In this document: in pieces, positions 1-7,851 of the stretch | How positions within the stretch are numbered: position 1 is the stretch's first letter | Layout of the letters: each line of letters begins with the position of its first letter | NCBI GenBank assembly: GCA_028697555.1 | Contig: JAQVEX010000024.1 | Location: 1 to 38,629, forward strand | Length of the DNA: 38,629 bases | Reading direction: 5' to 3' | From: Lentimicrobiaceae bacterium | GTDB lineage: Bacteria > Bacteroidota > Bacteroidia > Bacteroidales > UBA4417 | Position numbers and translations under genes: made by a program | The notes under the pieces: generated by a model | Told to the model about the DNA's origin: nothing | Database searches by the model: none | Seen by the model: the letters and a program-made list of their open reading frames with translations, nothing else

Positions 1-181
1 GCGGATTTGAGCCTGCACAAGGATATGCAGAATACTCGTGTTTCATTGATAATTTTACCATGTACAATGCTCCCGGATCTTGGTTAAACATTGTCGAAAG
101 GTCTAAGTCGAAGGTGTTTGGCTTGCACAAATCAAGACTCTTATCTTCATCAAGTCTGATACGTTTTTTCATAACCAATCT
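1..181 (-). pseudogene. Alpha-2-macroglobulin, continuation downstream of in-frame TGA (partial, cut by window start)
   Basis: Read on the minus strand, this stretch is open in the same frame as the 395-codon lipoprotein gene upstream of it. It starts right after that gene's TGA and reads RLVMKKRIRLDEDKSLDL, later FDLDLSTMFNQDPGALY and VKLSMKHEYSAYPC. From memory of Bacteroidota alpha-2-macroglobulins this is the expected continuation (a typical protein has LRRVGRLV, then a basic stretch and LDLDE-like text, then a GAIYRV-like strand). An ATG eight bases after the TGA could allow re-initiation, but that product would have no signal peptide. The gene continues past the window edge. Whether this is a dead gene, an assembly error or a natural split cannot be told from the sequence. 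Confidence 0.6.
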
Positions 182-1369
182 TCAAAAGCGACGTAGTTCA
201 CTTTGATACGAATTGTCTATAGAATTGGACTGCATGTAATATAAGATGTTATTCTTGTAGATTTTTATAACGCTAACATCAACAGCCCAGAGGTTGACAG
301 CCGAGAATTGAATTTTTAATTGATCGGAATTGGGAAGAATATTACCTTCGTTTTCGAACTTTATTTCGGGATCTAAAGCCTTAACTTTAAGGTTAAACAC
401 GTAGTTGTTGTCCAAATACATGTTATTAATATTCTTTAGTGATGCCTTGATTTCTACTTTTACATCGCTACTCGGAATAACTTCCGGATAAATACGAATA
501 ACATTCTTATCGATATTATAAGTAAAAAAGCCTATACCTACAGGTTTAATAAGGTCTTCAATAGCTTGGTCGGGTTCAATCGGGTCGCTAAAAGTAATCC
601 TGATATGCGGGTCGGCATCGTGCATCATTCTTATATCGACAACTGAATAATTGTTTATAGACATTGCCGGAATTAATATTTCCTCGTCAATAACTTTATT
701 AGCTCCAATTGCTTTGCCGTCGATTTTAAGTTTTATAATATTATCTTTCTGACCACGTGGTAGGTTGTTTAAAGTAACTAAAAACGTGTTTTTAGTTATG
801 GTATTAACGGCAACATTGTCGCTACCGTTATCTGTTTTAAACATTTGTTTAACTTCTTCTTCGGTGGCAGGATTTGCAATTTGAAGTGAAATATCAACAC
901 TGTTATTTTCTAACTGACTGTTACTCATAGGAGAATAAGGCATAATATCATACCTGAAATTTTGTTCAAGTACGAAGAAACCAAATTTAAAATTTTTAAA
1001 CTTCTTCTCTACTTTCAGAATTTTATCCAAGTAAAATGAAGCTTTGTACTTGGTTCCTGGTTTCAACTCGTTAGGATCGGGTGTAAACCTTATAGTATTT
1101 GAGTTTATCCACTGTGTTGTACCTTTAATATTCGGCGAAAAACCAAATATTTTATCTTTAACCTCTGAATTAAGCTCAACCGCCGGAAGCTCATTGATAA
1201 GCTCTATTTGGATATACGAGTCAGTTGAAATTCCGCCGTAAGTGAACGCCGAAATATATTGACTAAAAGCCGGGTCTACTTCTTGTAGACGCGTTTTTTT
1301 ACAACCTGTAAAAGCAATTAATGCTATTACATTTAAAATGACTGCGAGTTTAAAAATTTTTGAGTTCAT
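182..1369 (-). CDS. Alpha-2-macroglobulin family lipoprotein, N-terminal part, ending at an in-frame TGA
   Basis: The product is 395 residues with a lipoprotein signal (AFTGC, lipid Cys at 23) followed by CKKTRLQEVDP. Residues 33-60 (AFSQYISAFTYGGIS) and 95-125 (FTPDPNELKPGTKYKASFYL) match the start of bacterial alpha-2-macroglobulins, envelope proteins thought to trap proteases and usually 1500-1900 residues long. Here the frame stops at TGA (182-184), within the conserved ELRR(V)G(R) strand: the text is ELRRF, stop, RLVMKK, and the same frame then continues to the window edge. So this is the N-terminal fifth of a longer gene, not a natural short protein. It is the last gene visible in a 14.6-kb co-directional run, 50 bases after the preceding lipoprotein gene. 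Family call is from recognition of motifs; moderate to good confidence. Confidence 0.7.
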   Translation of the reverse strand: MNSKIFKLAVILNVIALIAFTGCKKTRLQEVDPAFSQYISAFTYGGISTDSYIQIELINELPAVELNSEVKDKIFGFSPNIKGTTQWINSNTIRFTPDPNELKPGTKYKASFYLDKILKVEKKFKNFKFGFFVLEQNFRYDIMPYSPMSNSQLENNSVDISLQIANPATEEEVKQMFKTDNGSDNVAVNTITKNTFLVTLNNLPRGQKDNIIKLKIDGKAIGANKVIDEEILIPAMSINNYSVVDIRMMHDADPHIRITFSDPIEPDQAIEDLIKPVGIGFFTYNIDKNVIRIYPEVIPSSDVKVEIKASLKNINNMYLDNNYVFNLKVKALDPEIKFENEGNILPNSDQLKIQFSAVNLWAVDVSVIKIYKNNILYYMQSNSIDNSYQSELRRF

Positions 1370-1419
1370 GGCTTGTAATTTTTATATGTAACTATCGTTG
1401 ATTTATTGTTTTATTAATT

Positions 1420-2538
1420 CTATTCAAATATGTTTTTCTTAATTTCTTTAAATGCGTTTTCGGGTATTCCTATTTCAATATAAGGCTCGTTTTCTATGTA
1501 CATGGTAATGGTTTTACCATCTCGAGGTAAGCTGAAAAGTACTGATTCAAATCCATTTTCTTCCCAAATATCGTTTGCTTGTTTCTTTTGCGCTTCTGTC
1601 AGTTTATCCATATCTATAAAAAGTTCGAGCCAGACGTCTTGATAGCCTGCTAAGTTAGCATAACTATGTTGTATTAACTTTCCGTTTTCAAATGTATAAG
1701 TATTTGCAATATGTGTGTAACACATTGGTCCGCAATACTGCTGATTTACAGCTATCCACCACGTATTATCCTGTTTTTTTGCAAACATTTCCCATATACC
1801 TTCCCAAGCTCCGGAAAGATCAAAGTAACCATTTTTTACATCTAATTCACCAATAGCAATACCTCCGTACTCTCCTACTCGCTCGCCTTGTGCAACTTTT
1901 TTACGGTCGGTAGCCGAATATTCGTAGCAAAGGTCGTCGGGCAACAATACAAACAGGTCGCGTACGTCTTGTGGTTCCGATTTTTCAATCAATTGCTTAA
2001 TTTGTTCCGGCGAGTACTCTGCTATAACTTCACGAAATGGGTCGTTTTCAATATCATTATCGTTTTCATTACCAGATAATTCGGGTTCAGCAATTTTGCT
2101 AAGGATAATTTTCGTATTTGGAGGCAATTGTCCGCATTTATCTGAGTACGTTTGTACAGTCATTGTTCCGTCGGGATTGATGGTGCAATCGGCAACTTTA
2201 TTTTTTCTGCATTCATCGAGTGCGGCTTCGTCTTGTTCGGTAGCATTATTAAATGACATTGAGCCCATTATATAATCAAAAAAAAGTTCGGTGCTTGTTT
2301 CGGAAGTCAATTTTCCGACAAGTATTTCTTCAAAAGGTCCCATTGACGAATAGCTAATTTCGCTTAACGTATCGGCTTTACTTCTGAAATCGAGAATGAA
2401 AAATGTGCCTTCATCGTAATCTGATTTTTCCCATCTTCCAAAAAAGTTTTTCCAGTCTTCAAATTGTTTCTCTGTTTTTCCACTCTCGCAACTTACAAAT
2501 GCTATTGCCAAGAGTAGTAATAATGCTAATTTTCTCAT
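1420..2538 (-). CDS. Lipoprotein of unknown function (372 aa)
   Basis: I do not recognise this family. The N-terminus is a clear lipoprotein signal: MRK, a leucine-rich core and FVSC with the lipid cysteine at 17. The mature protein begins with an acidic/aromatic segment (EDWKNFFGRWEKSDYDEG) that resembles the start of lipocalin-like or calycin-type lipoproteins, where a GxW motif opens a beta barrel; this is only a suggestion. A paired CGPMCY motif sits near residue 270. The C-terminal third is aromatic and acidic. It lies 23 bases after the secreted DxNxDG gene and 50 bases before the alpha-2-macroglobulin gene, so all three are probably co-transcribed. It ends in TAG. Confidence 0.75.
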   Translation of the reverse strand: MRKLALLLLLAIAFVSCESGKTEKQFEDWKNFFGRWEKSDYDEGTFFILDFRSKADTLSEISYSSMGPFEEILVGKLTSETSTELFFDYIMGSMSFNNATEQDEAALDECRKNKVADCTINPDGTMTVQTYSDKCGQLPPNTKIILSKIAEPELSGNENDNDIENDPFREVIAEYSPEQIKQLIEKSEPQDVRDLFVLLPDDLCYEYSATDRKKVAQGERVGEYGGIAIGELDVKNGYFDLSGAWEGIWEMFAKKQDNTWWIAVNQQYCGPMCYTHIANTYTFENGKLIQHSYANLAGYQDVWLELFIDMDKLTEAQKKQANDIWEENGFESVLFSLPRDGKTITMYIENEPYIEIGIPENAFKEIKKNIFE

Positions 2539-2561
2539 ATTTTTTTATTTCACTTTTTGTT

Positions 2562-3212
2562 TTAATATTTTGATAAACCCATTGTACCAACATCTTCTAT
2601 TTCCGATAGTCTAATTAGTTTATCGATACTTATATTTGTCCATGTTTCCTTATAGACCGTATTCTCTTCATCATCGGTATACAGTGTTTCCAACTTTTTT
2701 TTAGTTGAAAAGTTGATGCTTGTTTTATCTAAAATAGTCGCACCTCTATTATTGCTAGAATCGCAGCCTATAAGTTCAAAATCTTTATTTTGCCATCTAA
2801 ACGTGTACTTAGTATAGCCATATTTTCCATACGAATACAAAATGTATAGTATATTCTTTTTTATCTCAATAATTACACTAAACGAGTCATCTTCATCTTC
2901 AGGGGAAAAACAGTCGTAGTTTTTTGATGCTAGCTCATACGTTCCGTTTTTGTTAAATAGCACTATAATTCCACCTCTATTAAAGTCTAATTCTCTTCCG
3001 AGATGGTCAGTTTCTAGCAAGCTTGTATCAGTTCCTTTAATGTATAACACTATGTCTTCAACTCCATCTTTATTCAAATCTCCTCTAATTTCTTCGTAAA
3101 TAATGTATCCTTCGGGTAAAAAATCTTCCGGGTTTTGTTTATTTTGAGCAAAAGGAGTAGTTACTACAACTGCTATTAATATTTTGATAAGCACTATTTT
3201 AGTAAGGTTCAT
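2562..3212 (-). CDS. Secreted protein with a DxNxDGxxD calcium-binding-like motif
   Basis: This 216-residue protein has a cleavable signal peptide (MNLTKIVLIKILIAVVV, cleavage likely after TPFAQ). Right after it comes EEIRGDLNKDGVEDIVLYIKG, a DxNxDGxxD loop of the kind seen in EF-hand, dockerin and FG-GAP/VCBS repeats, where acidic side chains bind calcium. This arrangement (a single 'GDLNKDGxxDxV' loop then beta strands) is common in small secreted Bacteroidota proteins with no assigned function. The rest is rich in aromatic and acidic residues and predicted beta strands. It starts 14 bases after the stop of the preceding cytoplasmic gene and probably belongs to the same transcript. No enzymatic function can be assigned. 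Confidence 0.7.
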   Translation of the reverse strand: MNLTKIVLIKILIAVVVTTPFAQNKQNPEDFLPEGYIIYEEIRGDLNKDGVEDIVLYIKGTDTSLLETDHLGRELDFNRGGIIVLFNKNGTYELASKNYDCFSPEDEDDSFSVIIEIKKNILYILYSYGKYGYTKYTFRWQNKDFELIGCDSSNNRGATILDKTSINFSTKKKLETLYTDDEENTVYKETWTNISIDKLIRLSEIEDVGTMGLSKY

Positions 3213-3226
3213 ATTTTTTTATTTTT

Positions 3227-4396
3227 CTAATTCTTTCTAAAAAAACTCATAATTCTCGGTGACTTTTCTTGCTTAAATTCCGGCTCTGAAGTTGCAGCTT
3301 GCACGTATTTGTAGTAATCGAGATCTTTATTCATATTTTCTGCTATTTTAGCATATTTGCTTGATATTTCGTCGGTTCTCTTATGTGTAGAAAATACCAT
3401 TGGAGTATTAGCCGGACGAAAAACAAGTTCTATAATAGGTTTGTCGCTCAGCATTTCCTCTGTAACAATTTCGTTTATTGCTTCAATATTTTGCGGATGC
3501 GAGCACATTGTAATACGTCCGGTGACATCTAAATTTTTGGGAGTTAAGAGTAAATGCCTATAAAACTTATCGTTCAAAATTAGCTCCCATGAGAGTTCAA
3601 AAGCCGGCATTAGGTCAAAAAATAGGCGTTTTAAATCGGCTCTTTTTTTTATCATTCCTTGTAGTCCGTTTTGTATATTTTGTTTGCTTTTGCCGCTTAG
3701 TACAAGGTGTTTAAATTGGATAAACTCAGTTGCCAACAAAGTAATTGTTGCTATTAAAGTCATTTTTTGTTGTTCGCGAATAGAGTTTTGCGAAATTTTA
3801 ATTTGCTCTACTTCCGATAAATAAGTGATATCGGCATCGCTTTTTGCATTTTGCCAGTTTTCAATTGTTCTGGCATATTGAGGATATGCAATTTTATCGA
3901 GCGGGTCGGAAGCCTGTGCAATTATTTCATTTTGTTCTATGTTGTCGTCGGCAGAAAGTTTAAACATAAGGTTTCGTCGCTCACTTTCTATGTTAAAGTC
4001 GAGCATATCAGCGCTTTGCTCAGCCAAGTCAAACAGATTTTGGTAAGCTTGCTCGGCTTTTTTTCGATATTTGCATGCTTTTATTGCATCGTAAGCCGTT
4101 CTGTATTGTTCTACGAATTCTTTTGGAGTAATTTGCTGACGTTTTTCAATTTCTTCTACCGTTATTTCGGATGATTTGGACATTGCAATTTTACCGAACA
4201 AATCGATATAGCGTTTGCCGTAGCCTTTAGAGTCATAATCAGCCATGAAGGATGTGACATCTTTTGCCGATTCGGCTAAAAGGGTAAGCTCTTTTTTAAA
4301 TTCTTCTATTTCTTTCAGAACTTTTTCATCGTCGCATGGCATTGTTTCAAATGCCTCTAAATATGCATTAAGTATTCCTTCAACTACAACATCCAT
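3227..4396 (-). CDS. Hypothetical cytoplasmic helical protein (second gene of a coupled pair)
   Basis: The product is about 389 residues with no signal peptide or clear membrane span, and it is predicted largely helical. I take the ATG at 4396 (MDVVVEGILNAY) as start; a TTG six bases upstream is the only alternative. The upstream gene's TGA (4399-4401) lies two bases before this ATG, so the pair is almost certainly translationally coupled. The N-terminal part (AFETMP, later LTLLAESAKDVTSFM and SKGY) can be aligned by eye with the start of the upstream gene (RYESSP, LALANECDSVATM, NEGY). Near the C-terminus a GRITMCSHPQN segment resembles GAAIMCIAPNT of the partner. This suggests a duplicated, diverged domain. 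Function unknown. Confidence 0.7.
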   Translation of the reverse strand: MDVVVEGILNAYLEAFETMPCDDEKVLKEIEEFKKELTLLAESAKDVTSFMADYDSKGYGKRYIDLFGKIAMSKSSEITVEEIEKRQQITPKEFVEQYRTAYDAIKACKYRKKAEQAYQNLFDLAEQSADMLDFNIESERRNLMFKLSADDNIEQNEIIAQASDPLDKIAYPQYARTIENWQNAKSDADITYLSEVEQIKISQNSIREQQKMTLIATITLLATEFIQFKHLVLSGKSKQNIQNGLQGMIKKRADLKRLFFDLMPAFELSWELILNDKFYRHLLLTPKNLDVTGRITMCSHPQNIEAINEIVTEEMLSDKPIIELVFRPANTPMVFSTHKRTDEISSKYAKIAENMNKDLDYYKYVQAATSEPEFKQEKSPRIMSFFRKN

Positions 4397-4398
4397 AA

Positions 4399-5166
4399 TC
4401 AATTATTTTCAAATTCTTCGTTTATGTATTCATAATCACCGTCTTTGGTGTTGGGAGCTATGCACATAATAGCTGCACCACGATATTTTGGCAATTCGCT
4501 TTGTGCCATAGCAAATCTATCAGCATCTCTGTTTTTGATATCGTTCCACGCTTGTTCAAATTCTTCATTTGTTTGGATGCTATCAAACTCTTCTTTGTTA
4601 AAAAAAGATGTCTCGTACTCGTTTGCGAAAAGCTTTAAAAACTCATCGCTACAAGCAAAATGTTTTCTGTACGGTTTTTGGTTGACAATTTCAGACAATT
4701 GCTTATTCTCTTCTTTCCAATCGTTGTATCGTAACTCGGCATTTGTCGGTGTGTTTTCTTCAATTTTGTAATGAACAAAGTCGTTAAAACTTGCAAGCAG
4801 GCGTTCTAATGTTTTGCTGTAACGCAGATTAGCTTTTTTTATATCGTCGTAAAAGCCGGTCAGATAAGCGTCTTGGGGATTGGCAATAACATTTTCCAAA
4901 GCATTTTTGTATATATTTGCCTGTTCTTCGAGTCCGTTATCAATAGCAGCCTGGTAATGTGCCGAAAGTTTGTCTTTTATCAAAGCCTCGGCAGGCATTG
5001 CGTTATAACCTTCGTTTTGCAAACGAACGGTCATTGTGGCAACACTGTCGCACTCGTTGGCAAGTGCAAGAATTTTCCTATACACTTCAGCCTGAAATTT
5101 AGTGTATGGCGAAGATTCATAACGCTCAATCATCAGGCTATACATTTTTTTTACTTTATCCATCAT
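4399..5166 (-). CDS. Hypothetical cytoplasmic helical protein (first gene of a coupled pair)
   Basis: The product is about 255 residues from the ATG pair at 5161-5166 (MMDKVKKMYSLMIERY). A longer reading from a TTG at 5253 is open, but it would start on the far side of the terminator-like hairpin at 5183-5218, so I reject it. There is no signal peptide or membrane span. The protein is helical and acidic and ends NEEFENN before a TGA, the only apparently genuine TGA stop seen in this window. It is followed after two bases by the ATG of a gene with a similar N-terminal pattern. No known family recognised. The hairpin upstream suggests this pair starts a separate transcription unit from the lipoprotein gene at 5290-5817. 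Confidence 0.7.
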   Translation of the reverse strand: MMDKVKKMYSLMIERYESSPYTKFQAEVYRKILALANECDSVATMTVRLQNEGYNAMPAEALIKDKLSAHYQAAIDNGLEEQANIYKNALENVIANPQDAYLTGFYDDIKKANLRYSKTLERLLASFNDFVHYKIEENTPTNAELRYNDWKEENKQLSEIVNQKPYRKHFACSDEFLKLFANEYETSFFNKEEFDSIQTNEEFEQAWNDIKNRDADRFAMAQSELPKYRGAAIMCIAPNTKDGDYEYINEEFENN

Positions 5167-5182
5167 AACCTCAATTTTTAAA

Positions 5183-5218
5183 AATGAGACGGCATCAGAG
5201 ATCAAACGCCGCCTCATT
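5183..5218 (-). terminator. Intrinsic terminator-like hairpin
   Basis: On the minus strand an 11-base arm AATGAGGCGGC pairs with GCCGTCTCATT across a 14-base loop, with one G-T pair, and the hairpin is followed by TTTTTAAA. It lies about 70 bases after the stop of the 5290-5817 lipoprotein gene and just before the start of the 4399-5166 gene. It therefore probably ends the upstream transcription unit and helps decide the start of the next gene. Confidence 0.7.
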
Positions 5219-5289
5219 CTTTTTAAAACCCTTTTGTTATAGTTATTTAGCAAACTGTTTACAAGTTTACCAACGCGAATAACTTTTTT

Positions 5290-5817
5290 CTATTCAATTC
5301 CTAATCTTTCAGCTTCTTCGGGGTTTTGTTTTTTTAGTAAATCGAAAAAGGCGTACTGAGTTATGATGTTCATTGCCACCATTTTGCTGTTAAGTTCGCT
5401 ATCGAACTCTCTAATTTCACTCATGCGAGGGTTATATAGATCAATAGCCTTTTGTGGCATTTCCAATCTAACAACCTCCACGAAAGCAAGCGAACCAATT
5501 TCATCTTTAGTTGCATCATCTTTTTGGTCAATTACTTTTCCTATAGGTAAAAGTTTTTGTATTGTTGATTCGTAGAGATTTTCGAACTCTACCTTCATTT
5601 CGTTGTTTGCCTGCGGATACTTTTCTAATATTTCAACCATTTCAGTCATGGCTTCATCGTAAATTGTTACAATCATTTTTGCAAGACTCTCATTGCTTGC
5701 AGAAAGCAATTCTTTTTCAGATTTAACAGTCGACGAGGCTTTTTTAGAGTTGTTGCCACAGCCGGACAATACTAGTGCTGCACACATAATAATTACAATG
5801 TTAATTTTTTTCATCAT
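5290..5817 (-). CDS. Small lipoprotein of unknown function (175 aa)
   Basis: The protein has a typical lipoprotein signal (MMKKINIVIIMCAALVLSGC, lipid Cys at 20) followed by GNNSKKASSTVKSEKE, a polar linker. The remaining about 135 residues are predicted to be long amphipathic helices (AKMIVTIYDEAMTEMVEIL, then a second helix around FENLYESTIQKLL). No catalytic or binding motif is visible and I do not recognise the family. It lies 75 bases after the leucine-rich-repeat lipoprotein gene and is followed by a strong terminator-like hairpin, so it is probably the last gene of the transcript that begins with the SPFH module or later. It ends in TAG. Confidence 0.75.
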   Translation of the reverse strand: MMKKINIVIIMCAALVLSGCGNNSKKASSTVKSEKELLSASNESLAKMIVTIYDEAMTEMVEILEKYPQANNEMKVEFENLYESTIQKLLPIGKVIDQKDDATKDEIGSLAFVEVVRLEMPQKAIDLYNPRMSEIREFDSELNSKMVAMNIITQYAFFDLLKKQNPEEAERLGIE

Positions 5818-5845
5818 TTTCTTTAATTTTTAAATGTTATTATTA

Positions 5846-5875
5846 AGTCAGAAGTTGGACTTCCAATCCCTGACT
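5846..5875. terminator. Hairpin between two lipoprotein genes
   Basis: AGTCAG (5846-5851) pairs with CTGACT (5870-5875), with an inner TTGGA/TCCAA stem. The T-run (CTTTTTTATT) is on the plus strand side, whereas the genes are on the minus strand, where only TAATAATAAC follows. It may be a weak or factor-assisted terminator, or an mRNA-stabilising 3' structure for the leucine-rich-repeat gene. Confidence 0.35.
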
Positions 5876-5892
5876 CTTTTTTATTACTTATA

Positions 5893-6699
5893 TTAAAATT
5901 CTTTATCCACCACCCAATTTTTACTTTCAGCAATGGATGTATCAACAGTTTCGGTACCAGGATTACCGTTAATTTTAGCTTTTCCTTCCCAACTTTTACC
6001 GGTTCTGTCAGGAAGTGTACCAAACATATTTTCAATAGCTTCTTCGGTAAAATCATTTTCAAGAATTCTAACTTCTTGAAGTTCTGGACAAGCCGACAAA
6101 TCTAACGATGTAAGCGAACTGAAGTTTGCATCTAATAATTCGAGTACCGGATTTGAGAGAGTTAAAGATGTAAGTTCTTCACATCCACATAACGCTTCTT
6201 CTAGCTCTTTATTATTTGATAAATCAAGAGATGAAATTTCGTTGCTTCTGCAAGCAAGTACTTTTAAAGCCGTATTTTTCGATAAATCTAATGATGTAAT
6301 TTCATTGCTGATACAATTTAATTCAGTGAGTAACGGATTCCCTGATACATCTAAAGTCGTTATATCATTATCTACGCATGTAAGGTAAGTAACATTTCCG
6401 TATAGTGTAACAGTTTGAGCTCCTAACTTAAACTCAGTTTCTACAAAAGCTTCTTCGCCAAATTCGGTAACGGCTTCGCCTTTGTCTTTTACGCCGTTAT
6501 TGTTTAAATCAATCCAAATTTCAGATTGGTCTGCTTCGTCGGCATTAATGGATAGGATAATCTTTTCTCCTACTTCTTTAGAAGTTGTAAAAGTGATTTT
6601 GGTTTTCATTTCTGCATTTGTGTTTAGGTTCTGTTTATTGCCGCATCCACTTAATAAGGTAGCTGCAACTAATGCAATAATTAAAAGATATGTTTTCAT
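5893..6699 (-). CDS. Leucine-rich-repeat lipoprotein
   Basis: The 268-residue protein has a lipoprotein signal (LVAATLLSGC, lipid Cys at 19). After a beta-rich segment with IWIDLNNNGVKDKGE, a DxNxNGxxDxG calcium-loop-like motif, it carries about five short leucine-rich repeats between residues 100 and 215. They have the Bacteroidota form LTELNCISNEITSLDLSKN, LKVLACRSNEISSLDLSNN and so on. Each repeat places a cysteine at the LxxLxC position. Such repeats build a curved surface used in binding other proteins or host surfaces, and the lipid anchor would place the protein on an envelope membrane. The partner is unknown. It lies 28 bases after the nucleoside hydrolase gene and is probably co-transcribed with it. 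Confidence 0.85.
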   Translation of the reverse strand: MKTYLLIIALVAATLLSGCGNKQNLNTNAEMKTKITFTTSKEVGEKIILSINADEADQSEIWIDLNNNGVKDKGEAVTEFGEEAFVETEFKLGAQTVTLYGNVTYLTCVDNDITTLDVSGNPLLTELNCISNEITSLDLSKNTALKVLACRSNEISSLDLSNNKELEEALCGCEELTSLTLSNPVLELLDANFSSLTSLDLSACPELQEVRILENDFTEEAIENMFGTLPDRTGKSWEGKAKINGNPGTETVDTSIAESKNWVVDKEF

Positions 6700-6727
6700 T
6701 TTCGTTATAATTTTAATTGTTATTTAT

Positions 6728-7798
6728 TTAAAAGTTTCTACAGTAGTCTTCAACCATTTTCCACAAGCGATCGCTATCAACAGTAAGTATTATACGTGCT
6801 TGTTGTGTACCAATAGGTTGATTGTGCTCAAACGCAACCGATTGTCCATACGAGAAACCAAATTGCGAGTTAACGTCTACATAACGAGTAACTTCTTCGG
6901 TAATAAGTGTAGGATCAATCATAATTGCACCTGCAATAACGTCCCAAATGTAGTGTACATAGTCGGGGTTTTCGATGTACAAAGTTTTTAGGAAGTTGCG
7001 GTTAAACATATTTACAAGTTCCGGATTCTTTGTAATAGAAATAATTTCCTCGTATTTATCCTTACGGAATGGCATTTTTTCGCAAACGTCTAATCCAACA
7101 ATAATTTGTTCTTTGAAAGGAGTACGTAAGCACATTTTTGCAGCTTCCGGATCCAACCACCAGTTGAACTCAGCTGTAGGTGTGGTGTTACCTGGTTTGA
7201 AAAAAGAACCGCCCATATAAATAACTCGTTTAATGAGTGGAACTATTTCGGGGGCAATACGAACAGCAGTAGCCAAGTTTACGCATGTACCTATAGCTAT
7301 AATGGTTATTTCGTTCGGATTTTTCTTTACCTGTTCGATAATAAAGTTAACGGCTTTCATTTCCAATGGTTTTACTTTTGGTTCGGTACCGTATTTTTGT
7401 AGATAAACCGATTGCCAAGATTTGGGTTCGGGATAACCTGCAGCTCCTACATATGCGTCGCCAATACCAAATAGGATACGTTCGTTTTTAATAGTTTCGA
7501 AACGGCTAGGATAAATAGGTTGACGAATGCCAGGTACAACGGGAATATCAGTTCTTCCTATTGCTTCCAATTGTCGAATGGCATAAGCAATTCCTTCATT
7601 AACCCAGGTGTTTCCTACAACGATAGTCGCACCTAACAAATCAATATTAGGAGCTTTGGCTAACATCATCATAGTGATGCCGTCGTCAAATACTTCTACC
7701 ATGTCGGTGTCAAGTATTACTTTTTCTTTTTTTTGTGCTTGTGCACTAATGTTAAGTAATAACATCGTGCATAATAACGGGATTAATAGTTTTTTCAT
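6728..7798 (-). CDS. Secreted inosine/uridine-preferring nucleoside hydrolase family protein
   Basis: This 356-residue protein has a signal peptide (cleavage near SAQAQ, residues 18-22), so it acts outside the cytoplasm. The fold is that of nucleoside hydrolases, which split ribonucleosides into base and ribose using a calcium ion held by an aspartate cluster. The N-terminal motif reads VILDTDMVEVFDDG (Asp 30, 32, 38, 39). The usual form is DxDPGxDDA, so two extra residues lie between the aspartate pairs. Further family marks are NTWVNEG, IIAIGTCVNLATAV, YMGGSFF and NWWLDPEAAK. Substrate cannot be predicted because of the altered motif. It sits within a run of lipoprotein genes, 53 bases after one and 28 before another. 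Confidence 0.85.
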   Translation of the reverse strand: MKKLLIPLLCTMLLLNISAQAQKKEKVILDTDMVEVFDDGITMMMLAKAPNIDLLGATIVVGNTWVNEGIAYAIRQLEAIGRTDIPVVPGIRQPIYPSRFETIKNERILFGIGDAYVGAAGYPEPKSWQSVYLQKYGTEPKVKPLEMKAVNFIIEQVKKNPNEITIIAIGTCVNLATAVRIAPEIVPLIKRVIYMGGSFFKPGNTTPTAEFNWWLDPEAAKMCLRTPFKEQIIVGLDVCEKMPFRKDKYEEIISITKNPELVNMFNRNFLKTLYIENPDYVHYIWDVIAGAIMIDPTLITEEVTRYVDVNSQFGFSYGQSVAFEHNQPIGTQQARIILTVDSDRLWKMVEDYCRNF

Positions 7799-7851
7799 GC
7801 TTTTAAAATTTTAGTTATTTAATTTAATTTGATAAGATTCGTTTGTTAATT

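Noticed and set aside
182..184. TGA reassigned to glycine (as in some candidate-phylum bacteria) or read as selenocysteine
   Set aside because: About thirty other genes here are uninterrupted by TGA in the standard code, which would be very unlikely under reassignment. The family residue is Gly, not Cys, and no selenocysteine-type stem was noticed. TGA is nonetheless rare as a stop here (only 4399 besides this one).
4399..5253. Longer reading of the 4399 gene from a TTG at 5253
   Set aside because: It would start upstream of the terminator-like hairpin at 5183-5218, and its extra residues are basic and unlike the rest; the ATG pair at 5161-5166 is a better start.
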